NCBI GenBank assembly: GCA_938022235.1
Contig: CALIEL010000374.1
Location: 1-9,157, forward strand
Direction: 5' to 3'
Source of the DNA: Oribacterium parvum
Lineage (GTDB): Bacteria; Bacillota; Clostridia; Lachnospirales; Lachnospiraceae
DNA: 9,157 bases
Shown: positions 1 to 5,969 of the stretch, one piece after another
Numbering within the stretch: position 1 is the stretch's first letter
Layout: each line of letters opens with the position of its first letter
Position numbers and translations under genes: made by a program
Notes under the pieces: model-generated
Seen by the model: the letters and a program-made list of their open reading frames with translations, nothing else
The model's database searches: none
What the model was told of the DNA's origin: nothing

Positions 1-90
1 GGGGAAAAAGAAGAGGACAGTATTGGAGGAAACATCAAAAAAATACTGGGAGACTTCTTGAAAGGACTTGGAGGAAAAGCTAAGTCTTAA
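1..90 (+). CDS. C-terminal end of an upstream CDS, product not identified (5' partial)
   Basis: The frame beginning at base 1 is open for 29 codons and ends at TAA 88-90. The visible peptide begins GEKEED and continues with a Lys/Gly-rich stretch (IKKILGDFLKGLGGKAKS) whose I, L and F residues recur at 3-4 residue intervals, as in an amphipathic helix. The gene before fliM in related operons is usually fliL, but FliL proteins normally end in a hydrophobic 'FT-x-(F/Y)-(F/I)-V-Q'-like strand that is absent here, so I do not assign it. MotB or a lineage-specific protein are alternatives. Same strand as fliM, 89 bp upstream of it, with two hairpins between. That the frame is coding rests on its position, residue composition and co-orientation only. 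Confidence 0.6.
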   Translation, partial: GEKEEDSIGGNIKKILGDFLKGLGGKAKS

Positions 91-91
91 A

Positions 92-112
92 TCCTTTAGC
101 AGGGCTAAGGGA
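92..112 (+). other. RNA hairpin just after the upstream stop codon
   Basis: Bases 92-100 (TCCTTTAGC) pair with 104-112 (GCTAAGGGA) across a 3-nt loop (AGG). This gives nine base pairs, one of them a G-T wobble. It starts two bases after the TAA at 88-90. No T-run follows (GTATGAGA comes next), so it is not a typical Rho-independent terminator. A role in mRNA processing or 3'-end protection is inference. Confidence 0.5.
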
Positions 113-129
113 GTATGAGAAAGGGGTTA

Positions 130-155
130 TGTAAGAAAAGCGCGATTTTCTTACA
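130..155 (+). other. Perfect 10-bp inverted repeat in the fliM leader
   Basis: Bases 130-139 (TGTAAGAAAA) are the exact reverse complement of 146-155 (TTTTCTTACA), with the 6-nt loop GCGCGA. It lies 24 bp before the fliM start and just 5' of its Shine-Dalgarno region, with no following T-run. It could be an RNA stem-loop controlling ribosome access or an mRNA cleavage point, or a DNA operator. The sequence does not say which. Confidence 0.5.
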
Positions 156-179
156 GTAGGAAGAGGAAGAGGTTATTGA

Positions 180-1367
180 ATGGCAGACGTCTTATCCCAA
201 AGCCAAATTGATGCGCTTCTGAAATCCATGCAGGACGGACCACCCAAAGAAGAAAAGGTGGAAGAAAAAGCTGCTGAGGTTTTGGAACCGAAGAAAGAAG
301 AAGTGCAGAAGGAAGAAGAAACGTATAGCAAATACGACTTCTACAGTCCGAGAAAGTTCACCAAAGATAAAATTCGATTATTGAGGAGTATCTTCGATAA
401 CTATGCAAGAATTTTAACCTCTCAGGTGAATGGTATTTTCCGTACCATGACGGACATTACGGTTTTAGAGTTAAGAGAGACAAGATACTACGAATATGTG
501 AATGCCTTCCATGAAAATGACTGTATGACGATAGTAGACACCTATGTGCAGGACAAGGGAAAGAGCAATGTACCTATGATGAGTTACATCTCACCGGGAC
601 TTACGTTGACATTGGTAAGCCACATGTTGGGAGGAAGCGATTCTGTCATAAAGACGGAAGAGGATTACCGCTACACCGATGTGGAGATGGCTCTCTATAA
701 GAGAATCATGGAATACATCGTCCATGCTCTGGGAGATGGTTTCAGTAACTATATTTCTGCAGAGTTTAAGATTGCAAAGATAGAGACCAACCCCTCCATG
801 GTACAGGAAGTCGGATTGGATGAAACCGTAGTGCTGGCAGTGATGAATGTGGATATTTCCGGTTTAGCCATGGAAAGAATCCGTATTTGTCTTCCAGGAA
901 CCCTTCTGGAACATATGTTTAAGATTATTGATAACCGGAAACATCTGGCCAGAGGCTTTGCTTACGAGAACAACCAAGATACCATTATGGAACATTTGAA
1001 GGCTTCCAGTTTCCCGATGACAGGACAGCTTGGCGTTGTCAAGTTGGACATTGAAGATCTCTATCATTTAAAGGTGGGGGATGTCATCGACTTAAACAAG
1101 GCGAAGAATTCCGCTGTAAAGCTCTATGTAGGAAGACAGCCCTGGTTTACCGGAAAGATGGGAGTATATAAGAAAAACATTGCCATTCGGATTGAAGACC
1201 GAATCATCCAAAAGGAAGATAAGGCGATGGAAGCACTTTCCGACGCGGTAGCAAAGGAAGGGGAAACGGAAGAAATTCCGGAAGAAGAAATTTCACCGAT
1301 GAATGTGATGGCACAAGACATTCAGGATTTACTGGATCCGGAGCCTTCTCTGGATGATGAGGAATAA
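180..1367 (+). CDS. fliM: Flagellar motor switch protein FliM
   Basis: FliM forms the middle of the cytoplasmic C-ring, binds CheY-P at its N-terminus and helps set rotation direction. The 395-residue product shows the order expected of the family: a CheY-docking motif LSQSQIDALL at residues 5-14 (Q where E is common), an acidic/lysine linker (about 20-50), a CheC-like middle domain from YDFYSPRKF (52-60) with GG at 151-152 in the segment matching the GGxG region, and a SpoA/FliN-like C-terminal domain (about 275-345; VGDVIDL at 299-305). It is longer than the roughly 330 residues of E. coli or Bacillus FliM. The excess is mainly an acidic tail of about 50 residues after 345, containing MAQDIQDLLD at 377-386. 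The ATG at 180 is supported by AAGAGG at 167-172, seven bases upstream, and by the motif lying right at the N-terminus. cheY follows after 70 bp. Identity is secure; the function of the tail is unknown. Confidence 0.97.
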   Translation: MADVLSQSQIDALLKSMQDGPPKEEKVEEKAAEVLEPKKEEVQKEEETYSKYDFYSPRKFTKDKIRLLRSIFDNYARILTSQVNGIFRTMTDITVLELRETRYYEYVNAFHENDCMTIVDTYVQDKGKSNVPMMSYISPGLTLTLVSHMLGGSDSVIKTEEDYRYTDVEMALYKRIMEYIVHALGDGFSNYISAEFKIAKIETNPSMVQEVGLDETVVLAVMNVDISGLAMERIRICLPGTLLEHMFKIIDNRKHLARGFAYENNQDTIMEHLKASSFPMTGQLGVVKLDIEDLYHLKVGDVIDLNKAKNSAVKLYVGRQPWFTGKMGVYKKNIAIRIEDRIIQKEDKAMEALSDAVAKEGETEEIPEEEISPMNVMAQDIQDLLDPEPSLDDEE

Positions 1368-1378
1368 ACTGGTCTTAA

Positions 1379-1392
1379 GGCAGGAAACTGCC
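1379..1392 (+). other. Small GNRA-type hairpin between fliM and cheY
   Basis: GGCAG (1379-1383) pairs perfectly with CTGCC (1388-1392) around a GAAA loop, a stable tetraloop class. It starts 11 bases after the fliM stop. An A-run rather than a T-run follows, so it is not an intrinsic terminator on this strand. It is short enough that chance is possible. Confidence 0.35.
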
Positions 1393-1437
1393 ATAGAGAT
1401 ATAAAAAAAGCTTAGTATAAGGATAGGAGAAACGAAG

Positions 1438-1803
1438 ATGGCAAAGATTTTGTTAGTAGATGATGCAGCGTTCATGCGAATGATGGTGAAGAACTCCCTT
1501 ACAAAGGGCGGCTTTGCTGATTGCACCTTCGTGGAAGCACAGGATGGCATGGAAGCAGTAAAGAAGTTTGAAGAAGAGAATCCTGATCTTGTGATCATGG
1601 ACATTACCATGCCCAACATGGATGGATTGCAGGCTCTGAAGAAGATCAGAGAAGCACATCCTGATGCGAAGGTTGTAATGTGCACCGCGATGGGACAGGA
1701 GAGCATGGTAGTGGATGCAATTAAGTCCGGAGCAAAGGATTTCGTTGTAAAGCCCTTTAATGCAGAGAGAATTACTTCCACCGTAAAGAACATTTTAGGT
1801 TAG
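1438..1803 (+). CDS. cheY: Chemotaxis response regulator CheY
   Basis: This is a stand-alone receiver domain of 121 residues with no output domain. It carries the complete phosphorylation site: the acidic pair D8-D9, phospho-acceptor D55 (VIMDITMP), T83 in CTAMGQ, and K105 in FVVKPF. F102 lies where E. coli CheY has the switch residue Y106. In the family, phosphorylation by CheA lets CheY bind the FliM N-terminus. The partners are adjacent here: FliM with its docking motif upstream and FliY with CheC-type phosphatase sites downstream. The start is supported by AGGAGA at 1425-1430, eight bases before ATG. It lies between fliM and flgC, whereas in Bacillus cheY follows fliY. Other lone receiver proteins would look similar, but the length and setting favour CheY. 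Confidence 0.93.
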   Translation: MAKILLVDDAAFMRMMVKNSLTKGGFADCTFVEAQDGMEAVKKFEEENPDLVIMDITMPNMDGLQALKKIREAHPDAKVVMCTAMGQESMVVDAIKSGAKDFVVKPFNAERITSTVKNILG

Positions 1804-1829
1804 GCAAGTAAAGAGAGTAGAGGAAGAAC

Positions 1830-2279
1830 ATGTCATTTTTAAATTCATTCGATATTAGTGCATCAGGGATGAGCGCTCAGAGAGTCAGAATGGACATTGC
1901 GGCAGAAAATATTGCCAATGTGGATACCACCAGAACCGAAGCAGGCGGTGCATACAAGAGAAAAGATGTAGTACTGGAAAGCTTCGGAGAACGCTCCTTC
2001 CAGCAGGCCCTTCGAAATGCGCAAAATGGCAAGGGCTTCCGGGGACAGCATGCGGGAGTTCGTGTTCAGGGTGTCATTACCGACGATCGGGAGATGAAGA
2101 GGGTTTATAACCCCAATCATCCTGATGCGGATGCGCAGGGCTATGTAAACTACCCCAATGTAGATATTTTGAAGGAGACGGTGGACTCCATGTCTGCCAC
2201 TCGTTCTTATGAAGCCAATGTTACCGCTTTAAATGCCATGAAGACCATGGCACAAAGAGCGCTGGACATCGGCAAGTAA
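1830..2279 (+). CDS. flgC: Flagellar proximal rod protein FlgC
   Basis: FlgC is a proximal rod subunit of the basal body, exported through the flagellar type III apparatus. The 149-residue product has the normal family length. It has the N-terminal rod signature (FDISASGMSAQRVRMDIAAE, with NIANVDTTR following, residues 7-35) and the C-terminal region of the same family (YVNYPNVDILKE at 105-116 and SYEANVTALNAMKTMAQRAL at 126-145). There is no N-terminal Sec signal, as expected for an axial export substrate. The site AGAGGAAG at 1819-1826 supports ATG 1830, 26 bp after the cheY stop. Its place among switch genes is odd: flgC usually sits with flgB and fliE, neither of which is visible here. 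Whether this is the only copy cannot be told from the window. Confidence 0.95.
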   Translation: MSFLNSFDISASGMSAQRVRMDIAAENIANVDTTRTEAGGAYKRKDVVLESFGERSFQQALRNAQNGKGFRGQHAGVRVQGVITDDREMKRVYNPNHPDADAQGYVNYPNVDILKETVDSMSATRSYEANVTALNAMKTMAQRALDIGK

Positions 2280-2295
2280 GAAGGGGCGATAGGAA

Positions 2296-2305
2296 CAGGA
2301 AACTG
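2296..2305 (+). repeat. Second copy of CAGGAAACTG in an intergenic gap
   Basis: The 10-mer CAGGAAACTG occurs at 1381-1390 (fliM-cheY gap, inside the GGCAG-GAAA-CTGCC hairpin) and again here in the flgC-fliY gap. In both places it lies 14-17 bases after a stop codon. The second copy can only form a 3-bp stem around GAAA. Two copies of a 10-mer in short A/G-rich gaps may be coincidence. Confidence 0.25.
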
Positions 2306-2326
2306 AGAATTAAAGGAGTAAGTTAG

Positions 2327-3757
2327 ATGGGTGCGAATAGCTTCAATGAAATGGAAATCGATGCCATAGGCGAGATTATGAATATCAGCCTTGGGGCGTC
2401 AGCAACGGCAATATCCACTCTTCTTGGCACTAAAGTTAATATTACTACTCCTGTTGTGCAGGTGAAAAACAAAGAAAACTTTGAGTTTCGGGAATTAGAG
2501 CCGGCAATAGGAGTTGAAATTGCATACGTTCAAGGAATTGATTGCAGAAACATCATGATGTTTTCCCGGAACGACGTTCGTATCATCGTTTCCATGATGA
2601 TGGGTTCGGAGATTCCGGAAGATGAATTCGTCATGGACGAAATCAACGCCAGTGCGATTCGTGAGGCAATGAACCAGATGATGGGAGCTTCGGCTACCGC
2701 TCTTTCTGAGTTCCTGGGAACAACCGTAGATATTTCTACCCCCATTTCTTACGAAATCACAGACGGCGCTGCATTTAAAGACAAGTATTTCGAAGGGAAT
2801 GAAGAGAATGTTGTTATCCGCTTCACCCTGGAAATCGAAGATAACTTAAAGAGTGAATTCTTAAATATCATGTCTGTGGATCTGGTAAAGAAGCTTTTGA
2901 AGCCCTTTACTGCCCAGTTTGGTATGGGAGAAGAGGAAGATGATGAGGTGGTTGCCAGTAGTGAGGAAGCTGTATCGCCTCAAGTAGAAGAGCCTGTAGC
3001 GGAAGTACCGGCTGCAGAAGCAGCGGAAGCGCCTGCGGCAGAGGAAGCTCCAATGCCTGCAAAGTCCGGTCCTATCGACCAGGCTACGGCAGATGCTTTA
3101 TTGGCCAGCTTACTGGCAGAGCAAAACGGAGAGGGAGCCTCTGAAGCGACACCCGCTCCTGCAGCAGAGCCGGCACCTGCTTCGGAACCGGTAGCGGCAA
3201 CTCCTGCACCGACAGAACCGGCAGCCGCCGCCCCTGCACCACAGCCTGTAGCGGCTCTACAGCCTGCACCGGCTCAGATGGCTCCCCAGATGATGGCTAT
3301 GCCCCAGGGGGTGGCTTATCAGGATCCTCTCACCTTGCAGCTTTTAAACCAGATGCAACAGTCTCAGACCCAGATGCTGGAGCTGATTCGGGATATTCAG
3401 GGAGGAAAGAATAAGGAAGCGAAATCTTCCGAGCCATCTCTGATTAAACCTTTAAATTCCAGAGAATTCGAGAATGAGGGTGGAGAAGCAGGAGAAAATC
3501 CTGACAACAGAGAAATGCTGATGAAGGTACCTTTGGAGATTTCCGTAGAAATCGGAAGGACCAGAAAGCTGGTAAAGGATATCTTAGACTTTACCCAGGG
3601 TTCTCTGGTGGTTCTGGACAAGATGGCAGGAGAGCAGGCAGACCTCTACGTAAACGGAGAGTGTATTGCCAGAGGAGACATCGTAGTTGTAGAAGAAAAC
3701 TTCGGTATTCGTATCACCGAGATTTTGAAGAAAGACATTAATCAGGAGAGCCTATAA
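2327..3757 (+). CDS. fliY: FliY: CheC-type CheY-P phosphatase fused to a FliN switch domain
   Basis: FliY replaces FliN in many Gram-positive C-rings and in Bacillus dephosphorylates CheY-P. The 476-residue product has two CheC active-site motifs (D/S-x3-E-x2-N-x22-P), both intact: D12, E16, N19, P42 and S109, E113, N116, P139. After about residue 200 comes an acidic then Ala/Pro/Glu-rich linker (to about 330), a Gln/Met-rich stretch (331-360), and a C-terminal FliN/SpoA domain (about 397-470; VPLEISVEIGRTRK, then IARGDIVVVEENFGIRI). It is about 100 residues longer than Bacillus FliY, mostly in the linker. Bacillus FliY has a FliM-like CheY-docking peptide at its N-terminus. Here the N-terminus enters the CheC domain directly, but IDQATADALLAS at 250-261 resembles that peptide. 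AAGGAG at 2313-2318 supports ATG 2327. The stop overlaps the fliO start by one base. Confidence 0.95.
   Translation: MGANSFNEMEIDAIGEIMNISLGASATAISTLLGTKVNITTPVVQVKNKENFEFRELEPAIGVEIAYVQGIDCRNIMMFSRNDVRIIVSMMMGSEIPEDEFVMDEINASAIREAMNQMMGASATALSEFLGTTVDISTPISYEITDGAAFKDKYFEGNEENVVIRFTLEIEDNLKSEFLNIMSVDLVKKLLKPFTAQFGMGEEEDDEVVASSEEAVSPQVEEPVAEVPAAEAAEAPAAEEAPMPAKSGPIDQATADALLASLLAEQNGEGASEATPAPAAEPAPASEPVAATPAPTEPAAAAPAPQPVAALQPAPAQMAPQMMAMPQGVAYQDPLTLQLLNQMQQSQTQMLELIRDIQGGKNKEAKSSEPSLIKPLNSREFENEGGEAGENPDNREMLMKVPLEISVEIGRTRKLVKDILDFTQGSLVVLDKMAGEQADLYVNGECIARGDIVVVEENFGIRITEILKKDINQESL
2939..3316 (+). repeat. Low-complexity Ala/Pro/Glu-rich coding segment of fliY
   Basis: Codons for residues about 205-330 are dominated by Ala, Pro and Glu, and are visibly richer in G+C than the rest of the gene. 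Short units recur, such as PAPAAE, PAPASE and PAPTEP. One clear DNA-level unit is 17 bases at 3241-3257 repeated at 3259-3275 with 15 of 17 identical (18-bp period, six codons: QPVAAL / QPAPAQ). This looks like a flexible tether that can change length by repeat slippage. The embedded DALL motif at residues 256-259 is not part of the repeat. Confidence 0.7.
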
Positions 3758-4191
3758 TGTTTCAACAGGATATCATCTCCCTTGTGTCCGGTTTTTTACT
3801 CTTCTGTCTCTTCCTTTTAGGAGCTTGGGCTCTACATCGTTTTATCGGAAAGTACGGAAGAATGTTCCAAAAAAGTCGATACATGCAAGTGGTTGACCAT
3901 ATACAGGTATCTCAGGACAGACAGCTGTTTATCCTTCGTTTAGAGAAGGAGAACCGCTGTCTCCTTGTGGCGTCAGGACCTGAAGGAATGAGACTCATTA
4001 CCGAATTGCAGGAAGACTATGAGGGAGAGAATCCCTTAGGGAACGGAGAAAGTTTTCTTTCCGTATTTCAAAAGGAAGGGGCAAAGCTTTTACAGAAGAA
4101 GTTGCAAGGAAAGAATGAAGTAAAGAATGTCGGTGCATGGAATGGGGAAGAGGAGAAAGCTTCCGCTTCCGATTTGGATAGTGAGGTATAA
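3757..4191 (+). CDS. fliO: Flagellar biosynthesis protein FliO (FliZ of Bacillus)
   Basis: FliO is a small membrane protein that assists assembly of the FliP ring of the export gate. The 144-residue product has one N-terminal membrane segment (about 5-27, SLVSGFLLFCLFLLGAWAL) and then a cytoplasmic part with the family's β-strand pattern: YMQVVDHIQVSQDRQLFILR at 42-61 and CLLVASGPEGMRLITEL at 68-84. The C-terminal third (from about 87) is charged and less conserved. The start codon shares one base with the fliY stop (TAATG), and AATCAGGAG just upstream, inside the fliY 3' end, provides the ribosome site, implying coupled translation. fliP follows two bases after its stop. FliO sequences diverge widely, so position, length and topology carry part of this call. 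Confidence 0.9.
   Translation: MFQQDIISLVSGFLLFCLFLLGAWALHRFIGKYGRMFQKSRYMQVVDHIQVSQDRQLFILRLEKENRCLLVASGPEGMRLITELQEDYEGENPLGNGESFLSVFQKEGAKLLQKKLQGKNEVKNVGAWNGEEEKASASDLDSEV
4182..4186 (+). promoter_or_regulatory. Ribosome binding site for fliP inside the end of fliO
   Basis: GAGGT lies in the last sense codons of fliO, seven bases before ATG 4194, and settles that start. A second ATG at 4198 is in another frame. The overlap of this site with the fliO stop region suggests reinitiation by ribosomes finishing fliO. Confidence 0.55.
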
Positions 4192-4193
4192 GG

Positions 4194-4850
4194 ATGAATG
4201 AATTATTGTCAGGATTAAATGGAGGTTCCGTTCCTACCCTGGAACTGATCTACTTATTAACCCTTGTGGCTTTACTGCCTTCTATTGTGATTATGATGAC
4301 TTCCTTTACCCGAATCATCATCATTTTATCCTTTACAAGAAATGCTATGGGTGTTCAGCAAACGCCTCCCAACATGGTTTTGGCGGGGATTGCTTTCTTT
4401 TTGACCCTCTACATCATGAGCCCCACCTTGAACAAAATTAATACGGAGGCTTATGAACCTTATAAGAAGGGGACGGTCACTCAGGAAGAAGCTTTAAATA
4501 TTATGGGGAAGGATATGAAGGAGTTTATGCTCCGGAATACGGAAAAGGCCACATTGGATCGTTTTGTATCCATGAGTAAGGTGGAGCTGCAAAAGGATCC
4601 GAAGGACTATCCATTAACCGTGGTGACTCCCGCATTTATGACTTCGGAGCTGAAAAGAGGCTTTACTGCCGGCTTTTTGATTTATCTGCCATTCCTCTTA
4701 ATTGACGTGGTAGTATCCACCACCCTGATGGCTATGGGTATGGTAATGTTACCTCCGGCCATGGTGTCTATGCCCTTTAAGCTTTTGCTTTTTATTACCG
4801 TAGATGGATGGAACCTGCTTTTTTCCAGTGTGGTCAACAGTTTCCGATAG
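4194..4850 (+). CDS. fliP: Flagellar export-gate protein FliP
   Basis: FliP forms the pentameric core of the FliP-FliQ-FliR export gate in the inner membrane. The 218-residue product shows the family hallmarks: IIIILSFTRNAMGVQQTPPN (41-60), the loop before TM3 (about 80-140), PAFMTSELKRGF (146-157), LPFLLIDVVVSTTLMAMG (165-182), PPAMVSMPFKLLLF (187-200), and VDGW (203-206). There is no cleavable N-terminal signal peptide, unlike enterobacterial FliP (about 245 residues) but like Bacillus FliP (about 221). The methionine-rich turn equivalent to the gate's Met gasket reads M183-V184-M185, where E. coli and Bacillus have consecutive Met. It lies two bases after fliO; fliQ follows after 15 bp. 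Confidence 0.98.
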   Translation: MNELLSGLNGGSVPTLELIYLLTLVALLPSIVIMMTSFTRIIIILSFTRNAMGVQQTPPNMVLAGIAFFLTLYIMSPTLNKINTEAYEPYKKGTVTQEEALNIMGKDMKEFMLRNTEKATLDRFVSMSKVELQKDPKDYPLTVVTPAFMTSELKRGFTAGFLIYLPFLLIDVVVSTTLMAMGMVMLPPAMVSMPFKLLLFITVDGWNLLFSSVVNSFR

Positions 4851-4865
4851 GGAAAGGGGAAGAAA

Positions 4866-5132
4866 ATGCTGGATAGTGCGGAAATTTTAGATATTATGAA
4901 CCAAACCTTTATGCTGTCCCTAAGGATTGCCATGCCCTTCCTTTTGGTGAGCATGATTTTGGGTATCGTGATTGCCATCTTTCAGGCGGCAACCTCCATC
5001 AATGAGCAGACCCTGACCTTTGTCCCGAAGCTTATTGCCATTATTATCATGATGACGGTTTTGGGAGGAACCCTCTTAAAGACCATGCAGGATTTCTTTA
5101 CCATGATTATGAAAATGGTGGCAGGAGGATAA
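4866..5132 (+). CDS. fliQ: Flagellar export-gate protein FliQ
   Basis: FliQ is a small two-helix subunit that packs around the FliP-FliR gate. The 88-residue product has the usual length, two hydrophobic segments (about 17-40 and 54-75), and the highly conserved joining motif FQAATSINEQTLTFVPKL (39-56). ATG 4866 is preceded by AAGGGGA (4854-4860) at five bases. Its 3' end contains the fliR ribosome site, and only one base separates its stop from the fliR ATG. Confidence 0.98.
   Translation: MLDSAEILDIMNQTFMLSLRIAMPFLLVSMILGIVIAIFQAATSINEQTLTFVPKLIAIIIMMTVLGGTLLKTMQDFFTMIMKMVAGG
5123..5129 (+). promoter_or_regulatory. Strong ribosome binding site for fliR within the fliQ 3' end
   Basis: AGGAGGA, close to the full anti-Shine-Dalgarno complement, overlaps the last codons of fliQ and sits four bases before ATG 5134. 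It fixes the fliR start: the same frame upstream reaches TGA at 5110-5112 with no other start codon between. Confidence 0.8.
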
Positions 5133-5133
5133 T

Positions 5134-5886
5134 ATGCTGGTCTTATTTTCCTTTATTGTCATGCGAATGACAGGAGCCATTGCCTTTAATCCTGTCTTTG
5201 GAAGAACGGATTATCCCCGTCGTGCCAGGGCGGCTTTGATTTTTATGCTTTCCGCCATTTGCTATGTGCATATCGGCGGAGAGCTTCAGCATATGCCGGG
5301 GAGTATTCTGGAGTATGGCTTTATGCTTTTGAAGGAGCTTTTCGTAGGCTTTTGTCTGGGCTTTGCCATGGAGCTGGCCTTTACCTGCCTGCGCTTTGCC
5401 ACTTCCATTATGGACTTTTCCATGGGCTTAAACATGGCTCAGGTTTTCGACCCTCAAAGCGGTTCTCAGGCTACGGTGAGTACGGGCTTGTTCTATGGCT
5501 TTATGATGCTTCTGTTTTTTTCTATGGACGGGCATCTGCGTTTTTTAGAACTTTTATTTCAAACTATAGATACCCATCCTTTTGGAGGCATTTCCATAAA
5601 ACTTTTGCTAATGCCGAAGCTGATGCTGTCCCTTTTTGTGGCTTCTATGAAGATGGGCTTAGAGCTGGCCTTTCCGATTATGGGCTTAGAGCTGATGTCC
5701 GAAATCGCGTTGGGAATCCTTATGCGTATTATTCCCCAAATTAATATTTTTGCGGTTAATTTCCAGCTGAAAATCATTCTGGGTTTTTCCATGCTCTATT
5801 TTCTTTTGATTCCCATTACGGATAAGATGAAGGACTTTATAGAATTTGCCTTTGAGAGTCTGAACAAGGTTATGGGACTGCTTTAG
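5134..5886 (+). CDS. fliR: Flagellar export-gate protein FliR
   Basis: FliR completes the FliP5-FliQ4-FliR1 export gate. The 250-residue product is strongly hydrophobic, with several membrane segments and family-typical positions: RMTGAIAFNPVFGRTDYPRR (11-30), AQVFDPQSGSQATVSTGLFY (102-121), FSMDGHLRFLELLFQT (129-144), and PQINIFAVNFQLKIILG (201-217) near the end. The N-terminus is about ten residues shorter than in E. coli, where a short helix precedes the first conserved Arg. The start is nevertheless firm because the frame is closed 22 bases upstream and a near-perfect ribosome site sits at the right distance. It is not fused to flhB, as it is in some clostridia; a 269-bp AT-rich spacer separates them. 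Confidence 0.97.
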   Translation: MLVLFSFIVMRMTGAIAFNPVFGRTDYPRRARAALIFMLSAICYVHIGGELQHMPGSILEYGFMLLKELFVGFCLGFAMELAFTCLRFATSIMDFSMGLNMAQVFDPQSGSQATVSTGLFYGFMMLLFFSMDGHLRFLELLFQTIDTHPFGGISIKLLLMPKLMLSLFVASMKMGLELAFPIMGLELMSEIALGILMRIIPQINIFAVNFQLKIILGFSMLYFLLIPITDKMKDFIEFAFESLNKVMGLL

Positions 5887-5940
5887 AAAAAAGTGAAAAA
5901 GAGCTCAAAAATTTAAGAATCCGTAAAATTAAGAGAAACC

Positions 5941-5948
5941 GCCGAGTT
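5941..5948 (+). promoter_or_regulatory. Possible flagellar sigma-factor (SigD/FliA-like) promoter, weak
   Basis: GCCGAGTT at 5941-5948 resembles the -10 box of flagellar sigma promoters (GCCGATAT). TAAA at 5924-5927 matches the -35 core, but the 13-base spacer is short against the usual 14-16. It would point toward flhB about 200 bases downstream. Treat it as a candidate only. Confidence 0.2.
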
Positions 5949-5969
5949 TAAGATGAGGAAAAAATAAGC

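Noticed and set aside
1329..1793. 154-codon open frame antisense to cheY
   Set aside because: It lies wholly over the well-supported cheY and the end of fliM, its product is Ser/Ile-rich without a recognisable domain, and it fits the mirror of a codon-biased gene.
4194..4260. Cleavable signal peptide on FliP
   Set aside because: The N-terminus lacks the basic n-region and a cleavage site, and the first hydrophobic stretch aligns with TM1 of Bacillus FliP, which also lacks a signal peptide.
5259..5744. 161-codon open frame on the + strand in another frame of fliR
   Set aside because: fliR in the other frame has clear family motifs throughout this stretch; the alternative product is rich in Tyr, Arg and Gly with no membrane pattern, typical of an out-of-frame reading.
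5887..5925. Possible intrinsic terminator after fliR
   Set aside because: The region holds A-runs and the small palindrome GAGCTC, but no stable stem followed by a T-run on the + strand.
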